A stretch of DNA of 64,000 bases from an uncultured Bacteroidales bacterium (GTDB lineage Bacteria > Bacteroidota > Bacteroidia > Bacteroidales > Bacteroidaceae): positions 1-64,000 of the forward strand of contig CALKIW010000040.1 of assembly GCA_937995875.1 (NCBI GenBank), in the 5' to 3' direction. Under the pieces are notes generated by a model that was given only the letters and a program-made list of their open reading frames with translations, was not told the DNA's origin and did not search any database. Positions within the stretch are counted from its first letter, which is position 1; the number at the start of each line of letters is the position of its first letter. This document shows positions 59,008-64,000 of this stretch, in pieces. The position numbers and the translations under genes were made by a program.

Positions 59008-62000
59008 ATGCAAAACAAAGGAATTGTAATTGTAACAGCCGTCTTACTGACGCTTGCAAGCATCTTCTATTTGTCTTTCTCGTTCGCCACAAGATATTAT
59101 GACGGACAGGCAGCCAAGCTGGAAGACCCCATCGCACAGCAGGATTATAAGGATTCTGTGAAGTATATGGGCATCTACAGCTACCAGAAGTGCCTCGAAA
59201 CACAGATTGGTCTGGGCTTGGACTTAAAGGGAGGTATGAACGTTATCCTCGAAGTTTCAGTACCCGACGTAGTGGAAATGCTCGCTGAGCACAAGACCGA
59301 CGCAGCCTTCACAAAGTCTATGAACGAAGCCCGCAAGGAGCTGGAAACCTCTCAGGGCGATTTCATCTCATTGTTCATCAATGCTTATCAGAAGAACGCG
59401 CCGGGTCATAAACTTGCGGAAATCTTTGCCACACAGCAGTTGCAGGGCAAGGTTTCTCCTACAAGCTCTGACAAAGAAGTGGAGAAAGTGCTCCGCCAAG
59501 AGGTAAGTTCTGCCATCGACAACTCCTTCAACGTTGTGCGTACACGTATCGACCAGTTCGGCGTTGTACAGCCCAACATCCAGAAAATACAGGGATCGGA
59601 AGGTCGCATCATGGTTGAAATGCCGGGCATCAAGGAGCCGGAGCGTATGCGCAAACTGTTGCAAGGTAGTGCCAACTTGGAGTTCTGGGAGACCTACAAC
59701 GCTTCTGAGGTTATTCCTTACCTTTCCCAACTCGACACCCGTCTGGCCAATGCCGGTCAAGACAACACTGCTGTTAGCGACACAACTCAAGCTGTAGACA
59801 AGGACACCGCTGCCGTAAAGACAGCCAAACCCAAGTTCCAGCTTAAGAATGCAGCCAAGAAACCCGACGTGAAAACCACTCCCGACGCTCAACTTGCAGA
59901 AGCCAAGAGGCAGCATCCTTTGTTTGCCATGCTACAGACCACAGGCGGACAGAGCCTCAGCGTGGTTGGTTATGCAAGCGTCCGAGACACGGCCGACATC
60001 AACAAAGCCATCTACGGCGACATCGCCAAACAAGTATTGCCGGCAGACATGAAGCTCCTCTGGAGTGCCAAACCGGCCGACGGCATCTCTGCCAAGAACA
60101 TATTCGAACTCCATGCCCTCAAGGTTACTACCTCCACCGGTCGTGCACCATTGGAGGGTGGCGTAGTAACCGACGCATCAGACCAGTTCAACAACCTGAC
60201 CGGTCAGCCGGAAGTGAGCATGACGATGAACTCCGAAGGCGCACGTCGTTGGGCCGAACTGACCAAAACCAACGTTGGAAAGGCCATCGCCATCGTGCTC
60301 GACGGCGTTGTCTACTCTGCCCCACGTGTGAACGGCGAGATTAGCGGGGGCCAGTCTTCTATCAGTGGAAACTTCACCATTGAGGACACCAAGGACCTGG
60401 CCAACACCCTGAAATCAGGTCGTATGCCCGTTCCTGCCCACATCGTTCAGGAGGAAGTTGTCGGGCCTACACTTGGTGCCCAGTCCATTCAGCAGGGTGT
60501 TGTGTCATTCATCATTGCATTCGTGCTGTTGATCATCTACATGCTCTCCATGTACAACTTCATTCCCGGCTCTATCGCCGTGAGCGCATTGCTCATCAAC
60601 GTATTCTTCACGCTGGGTATTCTGACGTCTTTCCAGGCCGCCCTAACGATGTCGGGTATTGCCGGTATGGTGCTGTCGCTGGGTACGGCAGTAGACGCCA
60701 ACGTGCTCATCTACGAGCGCATCAAGGAGGAACTGCGTTCCGGCAAGGGCATGAAACAGGCTGTCAGCGCAGGCTACAGCAACGCATTCTCGGCCATTTT
60801 CGACTCCAACCTGACGTCATTGATCACCGGTGTCATTCTCTATGTGTTCGGCACAGGTCCTATCCGAGGCTTTGCCACCACATGGATCATCGGTATTCTC
60901 TGCTCATTCTTCAGTGCTGTGTACCTCACCCGTTTGGTTTACGAGTACAAGATGAACAAGGACAAGTGGCTTAACCTGAAGTTCTGGACCCCCATCTCGC
61001 AGAATTTGTTGCAGAACGCCAACTTCAAGTTCATGTCCATGTACAGGAAGACTTTCTCCCTGGCCGTTGCAGCAGCTGTGGTATTTATCGCAAGTTTCTT
61101 CATTCGCGGTCTTGCACAGAGCATCGACTTCACCGGTGGACGCAATTATGTCATTGCTTTCGAGAAAGACACCGAGCCCGAACAGGTGCGCGAGGTGCTG
61201 ACCAAGATCTATCCCGAAGCAACAACCGGAGCCCTTGCATTGGGTACAGATAACCGGACCATCCGCATATCCACCAACTATAAAATAGAGTCGAGCAGTG
61301 CAACTGTAGACGACGAGGTGGAAGAAATGCTCTACAACGGTTTGAAGGATGCCGGATTGGTAACGCAAGCCAGTGCTGCAGCCTTTAAGAATCCTGACAT
61401 TCGACAGGGCGGATCAATCATCAGTTCTTCAAAGGTAGGACCTTCTGTTGCCAAAGACGTGACCTATGGCGCCATCATCAGTGTGCTCATCGCCCTGATC
61501 GCCATCTTCCTCTACATCCTGCTTCGTTTCCGCAACGTGGCATTCTCCGTAGGGTCCACCGTTGCTCTGACCTTCGACGCCTTGACCGTCATTGGTTTGT
61601 TCTCACTGCTTCAGGGCGTCATGCCATTCTCACTCGAAGTAGACCAAACCTTCATCGGTGCCGTGCTGACCGTGATTGGCTACTCCATCAACGACAAGGT
61701 GGTGGTGTTCGACCGTATTCGTGAGAACCTCAAGCTGCACCCCAAGCAGGGCCTCCAGTCGCTGTTCAACGACTCTATCAACCAGACCTTGACCCGTACC
61801 ATCAACACCTCACTCTCTACGTTGATCGTGTTGCTGTGTATCCTGTTCCTCGGCGGTAAGAGTATTCAGCCATTCGCATTTGCCATGACCCTGGGTGTCA
61901 TCTTCGGAACATTGAGCTCTATCTTCATTGCGTCGCCCATCGCCTATCTGGTGATGGGACACAAAGTCCAAGATAGCCAAGCCGAAGAAGGCGCAGAGGT

Positions 62001-62019
62001 TGCCGTTCAGCAAGCATAA
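59008..62019 (+). CDS. secDF: Protein translocase subunits SecD-SecF, fused
   Basis: 1003 residues. SecD half: helix 1 (VTAVLLTLASIFYLSFSFA), GLDLKGGMNVILEV (D1), a large periplasmic part with an inserted Lys/Ala-rich stretch (about 260-305), then YSAPRVNGEISGGQSSISG and helices 2-6 with GTAVDANVLIYERIKEELR (D4). SecF half from about 670: helix VAAAVVFIASFFIRGL, IDFTGGRNYVIAF (D5) and VIGYSINDKVVVFDRIREN (D6). It uses the proton-motive force to complete Sec export. The fusion is standard in Bacteroidetes. The insert in P1 looks low-complexity. Confidence 0.96.
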   Translation: MQNKGIVIVTAVLLTLASIFYLSFSFATRYYDGQAAKLEDPIAQQDYKDSVKYMGIYSYQKCLETQIGLGLDLKGGMNVILEVSVPDVVEMLAEHKTDAAFTKSMNEARKELETSQGDFISLFINAYQKNAPGHKLAEIFATQQLQGKVSPTSSDKEVEKVLRQEVSSAIDNSFNVVRTRIDQFGVVQPNIQKIQGSEGRIMVEMPGIKEPERMRKLLQGSANLEFWETYNASEVIPYLSQLDTRLANAGQDNTAVSDTTQAVDKDTAAVKTAKPKFQLKNAAKKPDVKTTPDAQLAEAKRQHPLFAMLQTTGGQSLSVVGYASVRDTADINKAIYGDIAKQVLPADMKLLWSAKPADGISAKNIFELHALKVTTSTGRAPLEGGVVTDASDQFNNLTGQPEVSMTMNSEGARRWAELTKTNVGKAIAIVLDGVVYSAPRVNGEISGGQSSISGNFTIEDTKDLANTLKSGRMPVPAHIVQEEVVGPTLGAQSIQQGVVSFIIAFVLLIIYMLSMYNFIPGSIAVSALLINVFFTLGILTSFQAALTMSGIAGMVLSLGTAVDANVLIYERIKEELRSGKGMKQAVSAGYSNAFSAIFDSNLTSLITGVILYVFGTGPIRGFATTWIIGILCSFFSAVYLTRLVYEYKMNKDKWLNLKFWTPISQNLLQNANFKFMSMYRKTFSLAVAAAVVFIASFFIRGLAQSIDFTGGRNYVIAFEKDTEPEQVREVLTKIYPEATTGALALGTDNRTIRISTNYKIESSSATVDDEVEEMLYNGLKDAGLVTQASAAAFKNPDIRQGGSIISSSKVGPSVAKDVTYGAIISVLIALIAIFLYILLRFRNVAFSVGSTVALTFDALTVIGLFSLLQGVMPFSLEVDQTFIGAVLTVIGYSINDKVVVFDRIRENLKLHPKQGLQSLFNDSINQTLTRTINTSLSTLIVLLCILFLGGKSIQPFAFAMTLGVIFGTLSSIFIASPIAYLVMGHKVQDSQAEEGAEVAVQQA

Positions 62020-62069
62020 CACAAAGCATCACAGCTAAATTCCTTCCTCCGGAAGGCAATCATACCATC

Positions 62070-62114
62070 AAAAAGGCATCTCCTGCAACATCGTGTTGCA
62101 AGAGATGGCTTTTT
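62070..62114 (+). terminator. Intrinsic terminator of secDF
   Basis: AAAAAGGCATCTC (62070-62082) pairs with GAGATGGCTTTTT (62102-62114) apart from one G-G mismatch; inner TGCAACA/TGTTGCA arm; followed by T-rich sequence. Confidence 0.8.
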
Positions 62115-62175
62115 CGTTTTAGCTTTTCTTTTATTCCAAAACTATTCTTTCACACATCTATTGTACACAAAGACT

Positions 62176-64000
62176 ATGAACAATCTGAAACTTCTTGTTC
62201 TCTCTCTGTTATTCATGGCATCATGGGGCACGCTCCGGGCCGCCCCCAATCTGATGAATGATACCATCAAAACCGATACGGATTCTGTCACCACCGACAC
62301 GGTAAAAAACAAAAAAGACGGAGTAAAGGGTAAGAAAACATCCGACTACGACAAACTCATCAAGAAGGGAGGGAGCTACCAAAAGGGCGTTTTCGGCGTG
62401 CGCCACATAGAAAAAGACTGGTATTTTGAAGTACCGGAATCGGCTCTCGGCCGACTTTTCCTGACGGTGACACGTCTCACAACCGTACCGGAAAAGTTCT
62501 CGAAGCTCGTTGGCGAGGAGATGCAGCGCAACACGATATACTTTGAAAAGCGCGACAACAAGACCCTCTTGCTGCGCTCCTACGTTCGTTCCACGTTTTC
62601 AAAAGAGGGAGACGAGATCGCAGACCTTATTGACAAGGCTACCATCGACCCCATCATCGAGAAATTCGACATCATTGGCCGCAACCCGGAAAACAAGGCC
62701 ATGCTCATCAAGGTAACTTCACTGTTCAACACCGACAACAAAATCGGCGGACTGACGTCGTCAGACCGCACCGCCGTCAGCTTGGGTGCCCTGAAATCCA
62801 ACCTCACCTTCATCGACACCATGCGCGTTTACCCCATCAACATTGAGGTGTCCACCCTTCGCACCTACAGCGTGAACAAGGGGCGCACACCATCGTCGCA
62901 AACGGGCTTCACCACCCTTTCGCTCAACACGAGCATCGTGCAACTGCCCAAGACACCCATGCAGGCGCGTCTGGCCGATGAGCGCGTGGGCTACTTTGAA
63001 AACAGAATCACCCATTTCTCCGACGACAATCCCTCCAAACGCGAGGCCATCATTTCGCGCTACAGGCTCATCCCCAAAGACAAGCAAGCCTATGCAGCCG
63101 GCAAATTGACAGAGCCCGAACAGCAGATTGTCTACTACATCGACCCGGCAACCCCCAAGAAATGGGTGCCCTATCTCATTCAAGGCATCAACGATTGGAA
63201 CAAGGCTTTCGAGGCTGCAGGATTCAAAAATGCCATCGTGGGCAAGGAGTGGCCCAACGATTCCACCATGAGCGTAGACGACGCCCGCTTCAGCATGATC
63301 CGCTATCTGCCCTCAGAAACGGAGAATGCCTACGGGCCACGCATCGTCGATCCCCGTAGCGGCGAAATCATAGAAAGCCACATCTGCTGGTATCACAACG
63401 TGATGAATCTCGTGCGCAAATGGTATATCACCCAGTGCGGACCCTTAGACAAGCGCGCCCGCCGTTGGGACCTCGACGACAAACTCATGGGACAGCTCAT
63501 CCGCTTCGTCTCTTCCCACGAGGTGGGGCACTCTCTCGGCCTGCGCCACAACATGATGGCCTCATCGGCCACTCCCGTAGAGAAACTACGCGACAAGGCA
63601 TGGGTGGAAAAACACGGCCACACGGCCAGCATCATGGACTACGCCCGGTTCAACTATGTAGCCCAACCCGAAGACAATATCTCGTCCAAGGGACTCTTCC
63701 CCCGCATCAACGACTACGACCTCTGGGCCATCAAATGGGGCTATCAGTACCGTCCTGAGTTCACCACGCCAGGGCAAGAGCAGAAAGCCCTGCGCAGGGA
63801 AGTGACACGAGTGCTGAAAAACAACGTTCGCCTGCGCTATATCGGCGATGAGGGCAGAAGTCTGGACCCGCGCTCACAGACCGAAGACCTCGGCGACAAT
63901 GCCATGAAGGCGAGCGACTATGGCATCCTTAACCTTAAACGGGTGATGAGCAACATTGAGCAATGGACGGCCCAGAGCGACGGGCAGACCGACCATCTCG
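62176..64000 (+). CDS. Zinc-dependent metalloprotease, DUF5117/DUF5118 type, 3' end outside window
   Basis: At least 608 residues, no stop before the window end. Signal peptide MNNLKLLVLSLLFMASWGT, a Lys/Asp-rich linker (about 30-60), a DUF5118-like start (DYDKLIKKGGSYQKGVFGVR), DUF5117-like strands (LGRLFLTVTRLTTVPE) and a metzincin domain with HEVGHSLGLRH (His448, Glu449) and downstream SIMDYARFNY (Met-turn). These are large periplasmic or surface proteases of Bacteroidetes. Substrate unknown. The residues after about 600 are outside the window. Confidence 0.93.
   Translation, partial: MNNLKLLVLSLLFMASWGTLRAAPNLMNDTIKTDTDSVTTDTVKNKKDGVKGKKTSDYDKLIKKGGSYQKGVFGVRHIEKDWYFEVPESALGRLFLTVTRLTTVPEKFSKLVGEEMQRNTIYFEKRDNKTLLLRSYVRSTFSKEGDEIADLIDKATIDPIIEKFDIIGRNPENKAMLIKVTSLFNTDNKIGGLTSSDRTAVSLGALKSNLTFIDTMRVYPINIEVSTLRTYSVNKGRTPSSQTGFTTLSLNTSIVQLPKTPMQARLADERVGYFENRITHFSDDNPSKREAIISRYRLIPKDKQAYAAGKLTEPEQQIVYYIDPATPKKWVPYLIQGINDWNKAFEAAGFKNAIVGKEWPNDSTMSVDDARFSMIRYLPSETENAYGPRIVDPRSGEIIESHICWYHNVMNLVRKWYITQCGPLDKRARRWDLDDKLMGQLIRFVSSHEVGHSLGLRHNMMASSATPVEKLRDKAWVEKHGHTASIMDYARFNYVAQPEDNISSKGLFPRINDYDLWAIKWGYQYRPEFTTPGQEQKALRREVTRVLKNNVRLRYIGDEGRSLDPRSQTEDLGDNAMKASDYGILNLKRVMSNIEQWTAQSDGQTDHL

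Overview
The window looks like chromosomal DNA of a Bacteroidetes bacterium, most likely a member of the Prevotella group. Three things point there. Many genes are preceded by the Bacteroidetes promoter pattern TTTG, 19 to 20 bases, TAnnTTTG. Several gene orders are typical of the phylum: DUF6089-uppS-bamA-ompH-murI, DUF4271-hemD-rnpA-yidD-tyrS and rhomboid-EEP. Lineage-specific families such as DUF6242, DUF4271 and DUF5117/5118-type metalloproteases are also present. No rRNA, transposase, prophage or CRISPR array is visible. There is one tRNA, tRNA-Gln(TTG).

Layout. 0-5 kb: a GH3 glycosidase whose N-terminal part is broken, a DUF559-RNase H fusion and argS. 5-12 kb: a YitT membrane protein, an alpha/beta hydrolase, a MATE exporter, a small helical protein, an SF1 helicase and a lone Fec-type ABC ATPase. 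13-19 kb: a membrane protein with a winged-helix regulator, DUF1893, a Na/Pi cotransporter, an ACT protein and paaK. 19-27.5 kb: a TGS-domain nucleoside kinase, korAB, upp and pckA. 28 kb: an apparent non-coding RNA unit. 29-39.5 kb: the envelope operon (DUF6242, DUF6089, uppS, bamA, three ompH/skp paralogues, murI), then rbfA and a LolE-like permease. 39.6-51.7 kb: an O-methyltransferase, aroQ, xerD, an M16 protease, metK, DUF4271, hemD-like, rnpA, yidD and tyrS. 52.5-64 kb: tRNA-Gln, a MuiA-like protein, a one-iron superoxide reductase, an SDR dehydrogenase, HU, rhomboid, EEP, secDF and a zinc metalloprotease cut by the window end.

Most coding content is core metabolism and envelope building. 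BamA with Skp-like chaperones, SecDF and LolE serve outer-membrane assembly. UppS and MurI feed cell-wall synthesis. KorAB and PckA belong to anaerobic central carbon flow.

The unusual content lies between genes. Six copies of a repeat about 386 bp long (copies A to F) are scattered roughly every 10 kb. All have nearly equal length and matching ends, carry hairpins with compensatory base changes, and have a core built from 22-bp units. Four further intergenic tandem arrays, each with a different sequence, have the same 22-bp period. A 44-bp array, a degenerate 22-bp array and a 132-bp triplication also occur. I know of no named family that explains this set, and it is my leading candidate for an undescribed element. 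The second candidate is the orphan structured transcript near 28.0-28.2 kb.
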